From Epichloe hybrida (taxonomy: Eukaryota; Ascomycota; Sordariomycetes; Hypocreales; Clavicipitaceae), in contig JAFEKR010000010.1 in the NCBI GenBank assembly GCA_019022495.1, positions 62,001-126,000 of the forward strand: a stretch of 64,000 nucleotides of DNA. Reading direction: 5' to 3'. Below, piece by piece: positions 34,940-47,837 of the stretch; the first letter of the stretch is position 1; each line of letters opens with the position of its first letter. The notes under the pieces are model-generated. The model had not been told where the DNA came from, made no database searches, and was given only the letters and a program-made list of their open reading frames with translations. The position numbers and the translations under genes were made by a program.

Positions 34940-35110
34940 GGGAACCTAATAAATATAGAAAATATATCCTTACTATAAGATACTATTAAAGATAATAAAT
35001 AAGAGTTTAAAGTTAAAAGAATTATTTTATATTACTATAATAAAAGGGCTATAATACTTTAGAGAATTCTTAGGTATTAAAAAGGGATTTTATTACTAGA
35101 GAAATTATTA
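34940..35110 (+). pseudogene. chromodomain relic of G1
   Basis: Directly follows the LEPFKGN-like segment LKPFKGNLI of the integrase tail. It reads KVKRIILYYYNKRAIIL-RILRY, fitting E-V-E-x-I-L-x-x-R...Y-L-V-x-W-K-G-Y in spacing, with the Trp codon turned into a stop. Order and place at the end of pol support a chromovirus. Confidence 0.6.
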
Positions 35111-36319
35111 ATAACTATAAGTAATAGCTAAGTAATAAAGTTAATATAAGGTAGTTATATTTTATAACTTAATATACTAAAGATATTAGAAAATAAAGTT
35201 AATTTACTTAGATAACTTAAATAATCTATTATATAGCTACTAAGTACTTATCCCTTTATAATAGAGTTAGCCCCTAAGATTACTAGTCCCTTATTATTAT
35301 TAGTAGCTATAGTAGCTATAAAGAAAAAGGCCTTAGGAGTATCTTTATTATTAGAATCCCTCTCTTTATATATATAAACCTAAAGTATACTAAGAAGCTT
35401 AATAAAACTAATATATTTAGGTAAATTAATAGTATTTAGTATAAACTACTAGTAAGTTAGTTAAGTATTAGCTATATATATTAAGAAAGCTTACCTTTAG
35501 GATATTTTAGGCTATAAAGTAAAGATAGTTTATAATATTAATCTAAGTCTTTAGATTTATAGTATTACTTAGTAATACTATTATAGTATATTTATTATAT
35601 TTTACCTTATAAGTAATATTAGTAAATATTTAAGTATAGTAAATATAACTATACTTATTAGAATTTTTATAAACTAAAATAGTATTTTATAGCTTTTTCT
35701 TTACTTTTATAATAGGCTAGTAATAAGTTAGTAGTAATCTAGTGTCTAGGAAATAGGATTATACTTACTTTATTTTAATAGTAATAGTTACCTTTAGAAG
35801 TAGCTTTAATAAGTTTAAATAGCCTATTATAAAGCTATATAATTTAAGCTAAAGTCTAGTAATGTGTTAGTAATAACTAGGTAGATTTTAGTTAAGAAAG
35901 ACATACTATAATATAGTTTTTATTATTTTAGAAGTAATAAGCATATTTTATTAAATAGCCTATTAAATATTAGCTATAAAGAAGTAGTAAGTAAGTAAAG
36001 ATATTATACTTAAAGACTTATTATATTTAGCTAGGAAGGTTTTTTTGTTAATAAGGTATCCTAGAATCTTATAGGTACTGTTTTTTAGGAGAATATTCTA
36101 TATTACTACTTACTAATAATAGCGTATATATAGAATTTTCTTTAAAGTTATTTTACTAGTAGTAAGTTAGTAATAGAGATACTATAAGGATATAATAAAC
36201 TTATAATAAGATTTTAGAAGAAGTTTACTTTAAAGAAAACTTTATAAAAGACTTTATAGGAGATTTTTTAATTAATAGATTTTCTTAAGGTATTAATAAA
36301 GGCAAAGTTTAGGTATAAG
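35111..36319 (+). other. 3' region of gypsy G1
   Basis: About 1.2 kb after the chromodomain, strongly AT-rich and RIP-altered. No protein motif or second copy was recognised. It ends where repeat R1 starts. It would be the 3' internal part of G1 if R1 is its LTR. Confidence 0.5.
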
Positions 36320-37350
36320 ACTTAGATATCGTAAACTAGCTATAAGTTAGCTATAATAGACTAAATAAGGAAGTTATACTAATAAGAGTATAAACTTATA
36401 AGCTAGATAAGGGTAAAAAACTAAGATAAATAATAATAAATAATAATAATAATTAGGGACTAAAAGAGGTTAGTAACTATTAAGTAATAGTAGTAAGAGA
36501 GCTATTACTTAGCTAGTAAAGGTAACTTATAAGGTTAAGGGATATTATAAAAGAAAGGAAGTGTATAAAAAGAGGGAAAAATTAGTTTCTTTTATATTAA
36601 CCCTAGACCCCTTAAGTAATTTAATGCACTATATATAGGTAATTTATAAATTATAATAATAACTATTAGCATTACTAAATATATATATACCTAATAGCTA
36701 TAAACTTATAGTAACTATAATATAAGCCCTCTAGTTAGACTATTTAGAACTATAGTATTAAGTACCTTATTTATTTAAACTAATTATAAAAATTAATATA
36801 AGTTATCTATTTTTTTTCTTCTAGCTATATAATAAGTAATAATATTTATTTTACTATAGTAAAGCTATATATAAGCTACTATTTAAATATTACTAACTAT
36901 AATAAAGGGGGTTATTTTTAATTAGTAGTATTATTATTATTATTTCTTTTTATTTACCTATATATCTAAATATAAAGTGCTTTATCTTATTTTCCTTATA
37001 AAGCTTTAATATAGTAACTATACCTTAAGTAAGTAACTTATTTTATAATTAAGGTTAATTATATATAAGGGAGGTATTATATTAGGAGTGTAAAGGTTAA
37101 AGATAGGATATTTATTAAAGTAAGTCTTTAAAGAACCTTTAGGCTATATAAATAATAAAAAGGCTAGCTAGCTATAAGATAGCTATATGCTTATAAAGTA
37201 AGGTATTTATTAAAGACTATGCATACTATTAGTGCTAGGTTAGAGATTAAAACCTTCACGCACTTACCCCTAGCTAGTATTTATCTAGTAGTGACTGCGA
37301 TAGTCTTAGCTATCACTTCGTTCTATAACCTTTTGGTGTAAGCCATGACA
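36320..37350. repeat. R1, 1.03-kb LTR-like repeat, copy 2
   Basis: Direct copy of 3703-4728, more heavily mutated (for example CAAGCTAG to TAAGCTAG and GGCAAAAA to GGTAAAAA). Lies immediately downstream of G1 in the same orientation, which makes it the best candidate for the G1 3' LTR. The next base starts the truncated S1. Confidence 0.6.
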
Positions 37351-37847
37351 TTATACAAAAGTCTTGCATATAGCAAATTAAAGCTAGAAGATAGGGCTTT
37401 CATTTAATGCAGGAATATTTTTAGACTAAAATTTAGTGCATACGGGTTGCTAGTTTATATGGTGGTAAGTTGATTTTTTGGATTTTATATATAAATGAAT
37501 TTTGCGGAAAATAAAAAGTGGCTTATAAGACCTCTTTAGCAGTCTAGATTCACTAATATAGTTAGTAGGTATATAAGACAAAGAAGATCTTTTTAATCTA
37601 GCTAGATAGCTAGGCCTCTTAATCTAACAGCTAAATTGCCTATATAACGTCACTAAAATCAATTCTATTAGTATATAAGATATTGTAAAAGTCATCTAGA
37701 TTAAATTCTATTAGTTAATAACTACTACAAACTTCCGTTACATTGCGTTAAATATTTAACGTGGTGGTTTTACTATTCCCTAACTGTAGAGCTACACCTG
37801 TATAGCTGTTACTAGCCAGCAACTAGCTCCCTACATTTCAAAAATTC
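37351..37847. mobile_element. S1, truncated second copy
   Basis: Matches 33826-34320 of S1 including the end CTCCCTACATTTCAAAA; the hairpin-rich 5' third is absent and R1 takes its place. Differences from copy 1 are mostly C/T and G/A. Confidence 0.75.
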
Positions 37848-37959
37848 TATTTATATTAATAAGAAAGAAAAGAAAAGGTATAGTAATATTAAGGATATAA
37901 AAGTTAATTTAGCTAAGCTTTATAAGTATATAAATAACACTATATATTATTACTAATTT
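37848..37959 (-). mobile_element. fragment of a third copia C1 copy
   Basis: 110 bp matching 29770-29882 inside C1. It lies between the S1 end and the LTR of copia copy 2, and is the remnant of an older C1-family copy into which both inserted. Confidence 0.75.
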
Positions 37960-38252
37960 TGTTAGTTCCACCAAGGAACGTTCGCACTAGTGTAACGAGG
38001 TTAAATTCAATGAAGTTAATAATAATAGCTAATAAATAACTAAGAGAGAAGAGAAGAGGGAGAAGGAGAGAAATCTAGCTAGAAGAGAAGGTAGGCAAAA
38101 AGGGGGAAAAGTAAGGCTATAGTGCAGTGCCACTGCTAATAAAGCAGGGTAGCTTATAATGCGTCTAATCGCATTATATACATCCCTTTAGTAGCTTCAC
38201 TCTTTAGCTATAGTTAGACTATTTATTATCTAAAGGTCTAAAGGAAGCTACA
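37960..38252 (-). repeat. copia copy 2, left (3') LTR
   Basis: 293 bp, TGTTAGTTCCACC...GGAAGCTACA, matching the C1 LTRs; moderate RIP. Confidence 0.9.
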
Positions 38253-40690
38253 CTAGTAGTCTCTTTTTTCTTTATAGCTAAAGAAGCCTAAAAACATAAT
38301 AAAAATTAGATTAAAGGAAAGTATATATAAGTAAATCCCTTAATAGGAATCCACAGTCCTTATTAGCTATTATAGCTTTAGTTATTCTAATTAACCTAGT
38401 TATTACAATCTATACTTACATGCCTATTATATTAATCCTCCCCTTTGCCTAACCTTATAGGTCTCTTAACTTATGCTTTTACATAAATTATTAATTCGTT
38501 TAAATTAATTAAGGTTAAAAGGGCTAAATTTAGCAATACCTTTATTATTATATTAGCCAGATTATCGCCGCTATTAATCTATCTAACTTCGTAGACTTCC
38601 CTCCTCTTATATAACTACTAAAGGGCTATAATATTAATTATTAGCCGCTTCTCTTTTATTATGCCTAGCTTTATAAGGCATTTATATAATAAGAAAGAGT
38701 CTATACAAAGAATTATTAGGATTTAAGGCATCTTTAATTAGTCTATGATTATTTAAAGAGTTATAGATATTGCGTACGCAATATTAGCACCTTAAACCAT
38801 GCTATATAGCTTAGATATAAGTGCGCTATAAGTTACACGCTTGCTTTTTATAGAGCTATATGTAATAATATTCCCTTTTAAGATAAAGGTGTTATTCTCC
38901 TTTATTACTTTATTACTAATTATAATAATATATCTAATCTATAAACTTAAATCTTTATTATTAGTAAGGGACTTATTTATAAATATAAAGAGCTTTACTT
39001 CTTTAAGAGTTAAGGGGATATACTATAATCCCTACTACTAATACTTAATTTACTACTTAAGGCGTTTATTAAGTTATAAGATATTATTAGTAAAGGGTTC
39101 TTAGTGTTATGCAGTAATTAATAGGTTATATAATACCTCTAGTTAATAGACTATTATAATATAACTTCCTTAGGCTCTTTACTTTACATAATCTTGCCTT
39201 ACTATTAGTAATTAAGGGTTAATTTCCTTAATCTTCTAACTTTAGCCCTTTTAGGTTAGGGTTAGGGAGTTATTAGCGTTCTAGGTTAAGATATAGCTAT
39301 TAAAGATAAGGGGATTTGTAGTTATAAGGCGTTATTTTTCTTTAGCTATAAACTTTACCTTCTAGAGCTCTTTTTCTTCTTTCTTAAAGAAGTTATTATT
39401 ACTAAGGCCTAGTGTATTATCCGTTTACATCCCTATAATGCTAAAGAGGTTTTATTATTTAGGGCTATAATTAGTAAGCAGGGATTATATATTAAGGTTA
39501 TTATATTAAGATTATCCTTATAGTAGCAAAAATATATTACCTACTAGTAAGTTCTAGCCTCTACAATCCTATAAAGAGGCTTAATAACCTCTATTATTAT
39601 GCCTTTTAGAAAGAGGTATATAATTTACTTTAGTAATTTTATAATAATTAGCCTATTTAGGGTTATTTAGGATTAAACATAAGCTTATATAATGTCTTAT
39701 AGCTAAAGGTAAATTCCCTTCTGCTTTAATAATAAAGTAAGGGCTATAATAATCCGTTAGCTTAATTACTATATTATTAGTAATTAGGTTAAGATAGTCT
39801 CTTTTCCTCTATTATTATGCCCTTACATAATAAGGCGCGATTTCTTATATAGTGTTTTAGTGCCTTTACCTTTAATCTCTTAGACTATATAAGAATTAAA
39901 GATCTAGTAGTCTCTATGCTTTACTAGATTAAATATTATAAATCTAAATATATTATAAGCTTATAATATATTAATCTTAGCTTAATTAGATTATTTAAAG
40001 AGGCTCCCTAGGGTTATAATCTTTCTCTCTTAGTAAAGTTAAAGGGTAAGGTTTTAGTTAGCCTTTTCTTTTACTATAAGAAATACTATATTTAACACTT
40101 CTCTAGCTATAATCTCCTTAATTAATACTTTCTCTTAGTCTTTATTTATAAATATAAGGGGCTTTATAAGTTTAATAAGCTCCTTAGGATTATAAACCTA
40201 AGCCTTAATTACCTTTACTTTTACTTCCTTAAGGCCACTAGCTTTATAGCTTCCTATAGAGGTAGCTTTAGCTACCTTAAGGCTTACTATAAGTTCTTTA
40301 ACTCTATAGCTTCCTATAAGATTACCTTTAGCTTTAATAGCCTTTATAGGCTTCTTTATACCCTTATTAATAAAGAATTAAACTATAAGGTTTTTCCTTA
40401 GCCTTCCTTACTTTCTTTTAACTAGTATCTCTTTCTTTTTTTCCTTTACCTTACTACCTTTTAAGTAGCTTATTCCCCTAGGCCCCCTTAGCCTTTTCTT
40501 ATAATAAGACTATAGTATTAAAGAGAGCTATAGTGTAAGAAAGGGCTATATTATAGGTAAGAATCTCTAGGCCTAGGTTATACTCCTTAATATCCTAAAG
40601 GCTTTACTTATTAGCCCCTATATACTATAGGTCCTTATAGTATAGCTTTACTACTATAAAGCAAAACTTAGCTAGGCTATAGGGTATCTT
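38253..40690 (-). pseudogene. copia copy 2, RT/RNase H relic
   Basis: Collinear with 26285-28730 of C1, so it covers RNase H, RT and the linker before RT. Copy 2 has lost the same Asp codons in the RT box (equivalent of 27449-27454). The 66-codon frame at 38841-39041 (plus) is antisense and repeats the one in C1. The reading ends at 40690 where a minisatellite begins. Confidence 0.8.
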
Positions 40691-41623
40691 AAGTAATATT
40701 AGTATTTTAAGCTATTCTAAGCTATTCTAACCTACTCTAAGCTATTCTAAGCTATTCTAAGCTAGTATAAGCTATTGTAAGCTATAATATACTATTATAA
40801 CCTAATATAAGCTAACATAAGCTAATATAAGCTATTCTAAGCTATTCTAAGCTATTCTAAGCTATTCTAAGCTAATATAAGCTATTCTAAGCTAATATAA
40901 GCTATTCTATGCTATTATAAGCTATTGTAAGCTATAATATACTATTATAACCTAATATATGCTATTATAAGCTAATATAAGCTAACATAAGCTAATATAA
41001 GCTATTCTAAGCTATTCTAAGCTAATATAAGCTATTCTAAGCTAATATAAGCTATTCTAACCTATTCTAAGCTATTATAAGCTATTCTGAGCTATTCTAA
41101 GCTATTCTAAGCTAACCTAAGCTATTCTAAGCTATTCTAAGCTAGTCTAAGCTAATATAAGCTATTCTAAGCTATTCTAAGCTATTCTAAGCTAGTCTAA
41201 GCTAATATAAGCTATTCTAAGCTATTCTAAGCTATTCTAAGCTATTCTAAGCTAACCTAAGCTATTCTAAGCTAGTAGAAGCTATTAGAAGCTATTCTAA
41301 GCTATTATAAGCTATTCTAAGCTATTCTAAGCTATTCTAAGCTAGTAGAAGCTATTAGAAGCTAATATAAGCTATTATAAGCTATTCTAAGCTAGTATAA
41401 GCTATTTGAAGTTATTATAAGCTAATATAAGCTATCTTAAGCTATCTTAAGCTGTTCTAAGTTATTATAAAGTTATTATAAGCTAATATAAGCTATGTTA
41501 AAGCTATTATAAGCTATTATAAGCTATATTAAGCTAGTATAAGCTAGTATAAGCTAGTATACGCTATCTTAAGCTAGTGTAAGCTAGTATAAGCTAGTAT
41601 AAGCTAGTATAAGCTATCTTAAG
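40691..41623. repeat. 10-bp minisatellite array, second expansion
   Basis: About 930 bp of 10-bp units, mainly GCTATTCTAA, GCTAATATAA and GCTAGTATAA. A few units of 11 bp and clusters of GCTATTAGAA occur near 41270-41360. The left border (AAGTAATATTAGTATTTTAAGC) is the inverted form of the sequence next to the short array inside the adjacent type C element (42258-42285). The array is thus an inverted arm of a second type C copy. The last 130 bp shift to TATAAGCTAG units like those at 4729-6240. Confidence 0.9.
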
Positions 41624-42475
41624 CAGAGTATTGCACTACAATGTGTATTGTATTGTATTGTATTAAATACAATATAATATAAAATACAATACAAATAAAA
41701 TATAATACAAATTATTTTGTAGTAAATATAATAAATACAAATTAATTTGTAATAACTACACTAACTACAAACAATATAAATATATTGTTAGGTAAAAAAA
41801 AAGTATAACTTTTTATTAACTAAGGTTATTATTAGGATTAATAGAAGATTAGTTAATAGAACCCTTATATTATTAGCTATTTTATCTAATTAGTTATATA
41901 ATTTATGATATTATACTATTTTGTTAATTTTACTATAACTAGGGTTATATATAATATTATAACTTTTTAATAATACTACTATACTTAATACTTTATTTTA
42001 CTAATATAGCTTAAAGAAAAACCTTCTTATTATATTATTTACTATTTTTATTAATTGTTTTCTATTTCTATAAATTATTATTATTACTTATTTAAAAAAA
42101 AAATTGTAAACTAAAGTAATTACATAAAATAAACTACTAATTAGCTTACTATAAGTACCTTATTATAGGTTATTATAGCTTAAGATAGCTTATACTAGCT
42201 TATACTAGCTTATACTAGCTTAGAATAGCTTAGAATAGCTTAGAGTAGGTTAGAATAGCTTAGAATAGCTTAAAATACTAATATTACTTAGAATATTATT
42301 AGTGTTAAAGTTTAATAAAATATATATAACTAATAAATAAATAAAATATAAATACTAGTAATTATAAGTAAATTACTATAGTAAAAGCTATAGTTTTTAA
42401 TAACTTAGTATTTTAAGGTTTTTAAAAATATTAATATCATAAAAATGTTTTCTTTTTTATGTTTTTTAAAATAAT

Positions 42476-42614
42476 AATAAAAGTAAGATAATAGTAATAA
42501 TAGTAATAATAGCAATAATAGTCATAATAGTCATAATAGTAATAATAGTCATAATAGTAATTAAGGTTATTAAGGTTATTAAGGTTATTAAAGTTATTAA
42601 AGTTATTAAATCTG
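42476..42614. repeat. AT-rich microsatellite stretch
   Basis: Runs of ATAGTAATA/ATAGTCATA (42490-42560) followed by about seven units of TTAAGGTTA/TTAAAGTTA (9 to 10 bp). Interior of the type C element. Confidence 0.85.
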
Positions 42615-42628
42615 TTATAATAAGTATA

Positions 42629-42742
42629 TATATATTCTTTACGCTAGATAGCTAATTAAGTAGCTAGTCCTAGTACTCTAACCGCTTAGTTAAGAGGGAA
42701 AACCCTATACTAGGAAGAAAAACCCCCTTATGTCTATATACC
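42629..42742 (-). mobile_element. 5'-truncated LINE insertion of 114 bp
   Basis: Matches the 3' end of the large LINE (43833-43945) and is flanked by a perfect 14-bp duplication TTATAATAAGTATA (42615-42628 and 42743-42756). The type A MITE has the unoccupied site, inverted, near 46845-46870. This is target-primed reverse transcription that stopped after about 110 bases. Confidence 0.9.
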
Positions 42743-43609
42743 TTATAATAAGTATAGTATATTATATAAAAGTTAGTCTTACTATTATTTTTAAAAATAA
42801 GTTAAACTTATTTCTATAGCTTATTTAAGCTATATAGGGTAACTAAAATATACTATTAAGAATCTATTAAAATATTATAAATATTTTCTATTATATTCTT
42901 TCTTTATATATTATTATAATAAGATATAAAAAGTTACTATCTATAACTTCTTAAAGCTTTAGAATTATAAAGCTTAAAGTAATATTTAATTAGTTTAAAT
43001 AGTAAATAAATAGTTTAAGCTTTTTTTAAGTTCTTATTTTATTAATAATAATATTTAAGTACTAAGTATATAGTCTATTAACTTATAGATATTTATTTAG
43101 ATTTCTAATTTAATTTAATTATATTAGTTTAGGGTATTTTTTAATTAAATTAATAAAAGAAATATAAAATAATTCCTAATAATAGTAAATAAAATAATTA
43201 GAAGGTTTTTCTTAAAGTTATATTAGTAAAATAAAGTAATAAGTATAATAGTATTATTAAAAAGTTATAATATTATATATAACACTAGTTATAGTAAAAT
43301 GTTTAAAATAATATAATATTATAAATTATATAACTAATTAGATAAAATAGCTAATAATAAAAGGTTTCTATTAACTAATTCTCTTTTAATCCTAATAATA
43401 ACCTTAGCTAATAAAAAGTCCTACTTTTTTTTTTTACCTAATAATACATTTGTATTATTTGTAGTTAGTGTAGTTACTACACTAACTACACTACAAAATA
43501 ATTTGTATTTAATATAATACAATATAATAAATACAAATTTTTTCAAATACAATACAAATACAAATTTTTCCGAAAAAAATACAATAAATACAATACAAAC
43601 AATACTTTG

Positions 43610-43832
43610 CTTATTACCTTCTTTTCTCTTTCTAATACTTAGTATTAGTATAGTTTAATAACTAGTAATCACTCTAACTATAAATAAAGTATTACTTAGG
43701 TTATTTAAAGTTATTATAATAACTTTCTTTTCCTTAGTTTTTTTAATTTTATTAGCTATATTAGTAATTTATAAATATTACCTTTAATAAGTTTTTATCT
43801 TAATACTAGTAATATTAGTTACTTCTTATATT
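43610..43832 (-). pseudogene. copia copy 2, gag fragment
   Basis: Collinear with about 30385-30612 of C1 and so includes the zinc-knuckle end of gag. Bounded by the hAT end on the left and by the LINE on the right; its last 14 bases (43819-43832) are repeated at 61087-61100. Confidence 0.8.
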
Positions 43833-45989
43833 TATTTATTTATTCTTTACGCTAGATAGCTAATTAAGTAGCTAGTCCTAGTACTCTAACCGCTTAGTTA
43901 AGAGGGAAAACCCTAAACTAGGAAGAAAAACCCCCTTATATCTATATATAGGCTAGCGCTAGCCCTCTTATAGGCCTGCGCCGCGTTAGGTATAGCTAAC
44001 TATAGGTGTTTAGTGCTAGCTTACACTAGCCTTGTCTTATAGAAAATAAGAGAAAAGGAAAAATATATAGTAGTAATCCTAGCTAGCTCCTTTTAATACT
44101 ATTCTAGCCCTATACTAACCTTACCTTATACCTTTTACTTTATTCTATAGTAAGGTAAATTCTAATTTATAATAATAATTTACTTTTTCTTTACTTTACT
44201 CCTAGCTTCTCTAGTGCCTTACTTTTTAGCTAACTCTAGCCTAGTACTAGTCTAAATGCCTTATAAAGTCTAAGTATATAGTTTTATTTACTTATAGTAA
44301 GAAGTAAGTAATTTAAGCTTAGTGTCTAAGTAGTTTTACTTTTAAATTACTTATACACTATTTATATATTTATTTATCTTATACTTTATTTTCTAGGTAA
44401 TATTATAATTTATTCCTTCCTTTCCCTTTCTTAAGTATAAAAAAGAGCTCTTTTCTTTATAGGGTTTTAACCTTTTTTCTTTTCTTATATTAAACTTCCT
44501 ATAGGTTCTTATTTTCCTTACCTTTTCTTAGAGCTATTTAAGGCTTTTCTAGCTTAGTGCTAATTTAGTTACTAATATTTTATATAGAAATTTATAATAA
44601 AATATTTATAAATACTATAAGTATTTTATTATTAATGCTATTCTAGTTTTAATTTACCTAGGAAATTATAGCCTTAGAGAGGTATTTAAGAAAATCCCTT
44701 ATAGTAAAATAATTAGAGTAAGCTAAGTCTAAAGATCTTAAAGTAAGTTATTTTTACCCCTATTTTATGCCTATTCTAAGTCTAATCTAAGGTAGCTAAG
44801 TAAACCTTAAGTACTATAGTATATATCTTATAAGATATAATTAATTAAGAATCTAGGGCACTAGTGCTATAATATTATTAGTAAGTTAGTTTATTACTAG
44901 CCTAGGAGTAAGGCTAATTTATATAAAAAGGGGTAATATCTAGCACTTACTTTAACTATTGGGTTTATAACTATAGATATTCTAAGGTAATATTAGTATT
45001 TATACTTACTCTAAGCTTACTCTAGTGCTAATTTACTTATAGCTAAATATTACTAGCTAGTAAAGGAAGCATTAGTAATTAGTTAATACCTAGGCTAGTA
45101 TAGTTACTAGGAGTAATATAAGTAGTTTTACTCTAGTATAGTAATAGCTTTAAATTAGGGCTAACTTTAATTATCTAGGCCCTAGAGGACTATATAGCTT
45201 AGGTTAAGAAACTTTATACTAAAAACTATACTAAGAAGAAATAAGGTACTATAGTAGTAGGCCTAGACCTAGCTAGGTCTAGGTTTACTAAGGAATAATA
45301 TAATAAGGTTATCTTTTAGCTCTAGTAGCTTAATGCCTAGGTAATGAAAATAAACTAGCTCCTAGCTACTAGCCTATTAGCTAAGGGTAAGAGTAAGGTA
45401 ATAGAGAATATAATCCTAGTTCTTAAAGAGAAATAAGGCTAATTTTAGTTTAGTAAAGGGGTAGTAGTAAGCTAGTGTAAAATAATACCTATAGTTTTTT
45501 AACTTAAAATTAATCTAATAACTATTCTAAACCTATAGTCTTTTTATCTTAGTGTAATTTTACCTTATTTCTAGCTTACCTCTGTAGCTATATTATCTTA
45601 CCTAGTGTCTCTCTTTAGTTATCTATAGTGTCTATTTGTTAATTATTTTAGTTACCTCTAGGGTAGCCTAGATCCTCCCTTAGTTTACGTTAGCTAAGGG
45701 CTAGGTCTTATGCTAATATATAATATTAGAGTTTTCTTATACTAAGGACGTATTTAGCTATATATCTTACCCTTAGGGGATTATCTAGGGCTAGCCTTAC
45801 TTCCTATGCGTCTCTAGGCTATTATGTTTAGAGGTGTCTATAGTTATAGTTAGTATAGTTAATAATTATATAATACTAGTCTTTAACTATATAGCTATAG
45901 CTATATAGGGGTAAAGCTACCCTAGGAATATATCTTTAGAAAAGGAACTTATTAAGGCTAATCTTTCCTATATATAGTTATATTATTAT
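43833..45989 (-). other. LINE 3' region and tail
   Basis: About 2.1 kb downstream of RT. The first part may hold an RNase H or zinc region but is unreadable. The last 110 to 900 bp are shared with the copies at 42629-42742 and 11496-12405. The 3' terminus on the minus strand is GCGTAAAGAATAAATAAATA, i.e. a short TAAA-type tail instead of poly(A). Confidence 0.7.
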
Positions 45990-47837
45990 CAGAGTATTGT
46001 TTGTAGTGTAGTTAGTGTAGTTTTTAGGAAAAATTTGTATTTGTAGTGTAGTTTTTTTTTTCTTATAGTTAGTGTAGTGTAGTTTTTTTTTGCTTATAGT
46101 GTAGTGTAATTAGTGTAGTTACTAACTACACTAACTATAAAAACTACAATGTAGTGTTAGTAAAAAAAAGTGGGCCTTTTTATTATATAATGTTATTATA
46201 AGGATTAAAAGAAAGCTAGTTATATAGAAGCTTTTATTATTACCTATTTCTTAATTAGTTATAGAATTTATAATATTCACTTTTTTTTAAGAATTTTACT
46301 ATAACTAGGGTTATTTATAATATTATACCTTTTTAATAATATAATTATACTTATTACTTTATTTTACTAATATAACTTTAAGAAAAACCTTCTAATTATT
46401 TTATTTACTTTTATTATTAATTATTTTATTTACTTTTATTATTAATTTAATTAAAAAATACCCTAAACTAATATAATTAAATTAAATTAGAAATCTAAAT
46501 AAATATATAAAAGTTAATAGAATATATACCTAGTACTTTAATATTATTATTAATATAATAAGAACTTAAAAAAAGCTTAAACTATTTATTTACTATTTAA
46601 ACTAATTAAATATTACTTAAAGCTTTACAATTCTAAAGCTTTAAGAAGTTATATATAGTAACTTCATATATCTTATTATAATAATATATAAAGAAAGAAT
46701 ATAATAGACTAATATTTATAATTTATTAATAGATAACTAATAGTATTATTTTAATTACCCTATATAGCTTAAATAAGCTATAAAAAATAAGTTTAACTTA
46801 TTTTTAAAAATAATACTAGGACTTAGTTTTATATAATATACTATACTTATTATAAAAGCTTTAATAACTTTTATAACCTTAATTACTATTATTACTATAA
46901 TTACTATTATTTTACTTTTATTATTATTTTAAAAAAACATAAAAGAGAAAACATTTTTATAATATTAATATTTTTAAAAACCTTAAAATACTAAGTTATT
47001 AAAAACTATAGCTTTTACTATAGTAATTTACTTATAATTACTAGTATTTATATTTAAGTTATTTATTTATTATTTATTTATTATTAAACTTTAACACTAA
47101 TAATATTATAAGTAATCTTAGTAATCTTAGTAATCTTAGTAATAGTAATATAGTAATATTAGTAATATTAGTATTATAAGCTTTATAAGCTATTATAAGC
47201 TATTATAAGCTATTATAAGCTATTATAAGCTATAATAAGATATAATAAGCTATTATAAGCTATAATAAGATATAATAAGCTACTTATATTAAGTTTACTA
47301 GTAGTTTTTTTATAGTTTTTTTAAAATAAGTAATAATAATAATTTATAGAAATATAAAATAATTTATAGAAATATAAAATAATTTATAGAAATAGTAAAT
47401 AATATAATAAGAAGGTTTTTCTTTAAGTTATATTAGGGAAATAAAGTATTAAGTTAAATAGTATTATTAAAAAAGTATAATATTATATATAACCTTACTT
47501 CGTTATAATAAAATTATAAAAATAATATAATATTATAAATTCTATAACTAATTTAATAAAATAGGTAATAATAAAAACTAGCTTTCTTTTAACCTTATAA
47601 ATACTAATAACTAATAAAAAGTCTAATACTACATTTGTAGTGTTTGTAGTTAGTGTAGTTTAGGAAAAAAAATTTATAGTATAATGTATTATAGTTTTTT
47701 TTTTTTTATAGTTAGTGTAGTGTAGTTTTTTTTTCCTTATAGTTAGTGTAGTTTATAGTGTAGTGTAGTTTATAGTGTAGTTACTACACTACACTACAAA
47801 TACTACACTACACTACACGTTTTAGTGCAATACTCTG
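45990..47837. mobile_element. complete hAT-like MITE, type A, 1.85 kb
   Basis: Termini CAGAGTATTG...CAATACTCTG, flanked by a perfect 8-bp duplication ATTATTAT (45982-45989, 47838-47845). The CAGAG start and 8-bp duplication are hallmarks of the hAT superfamily. Subterminal zones hold many GTAGTGTAG/CTACACTAC words in both orientations. The interior is AT-rich with a 10-bp minisatellite (47172-47283) and no transposase motif, so it is non-autonomous. It sits in the LINE 3' region. Confidence 0.9.
47172..47283. repeat. 10-bp minisatellite in MITE type A
   Basis: About 10 units of CTATTATAAG/CTATAATAAG, the inverse form of the GCTTATAATA arrays in the other MITEs. Confidence 0.9.

Larger units (their letters stand above)
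22825..36319 (+). mobile_element. gypsy retrotransposon G1, split into three pieces
   Basis: A Ty3/gypsy chromovirus on the plus strand in segments 22825-25996, 32844-33509 and 34321-36319. Its parts follow the canonical order: gag C-terminus, protease, RT, RNase H, integrase, chromodomain, 3' region. It is interrupted by copia C1 (TSD GAACC) and by insert S1 (shared ATTTACT on both sides). Removing both inserts restores one readable integrase relic across the joints. The 5' LTR and gag start are lost at the hAT end at 22824. R1 (36320-37350) may be the 3' LTR. Confidence 0.85.
41624..43609. mobile_element. hAT-like MITE, type C
   Basis: Begins CAGAGTATTGCACTACAATG and ends CAATACTTTG, with dense TTGTATTG/CAATACAA subterminal repeats on both sides. 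The interior has a short 10-bp array (42168-42276), the sequence shared by all MITE types here, a simple-repeat stretch and a 114-bp LINE insertion. The right flank CTTATTAC is copia sequence; the left flank is the array, so the expected 8-bp duplication is missing, consistent with later recombination. Confidence 0.75.
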
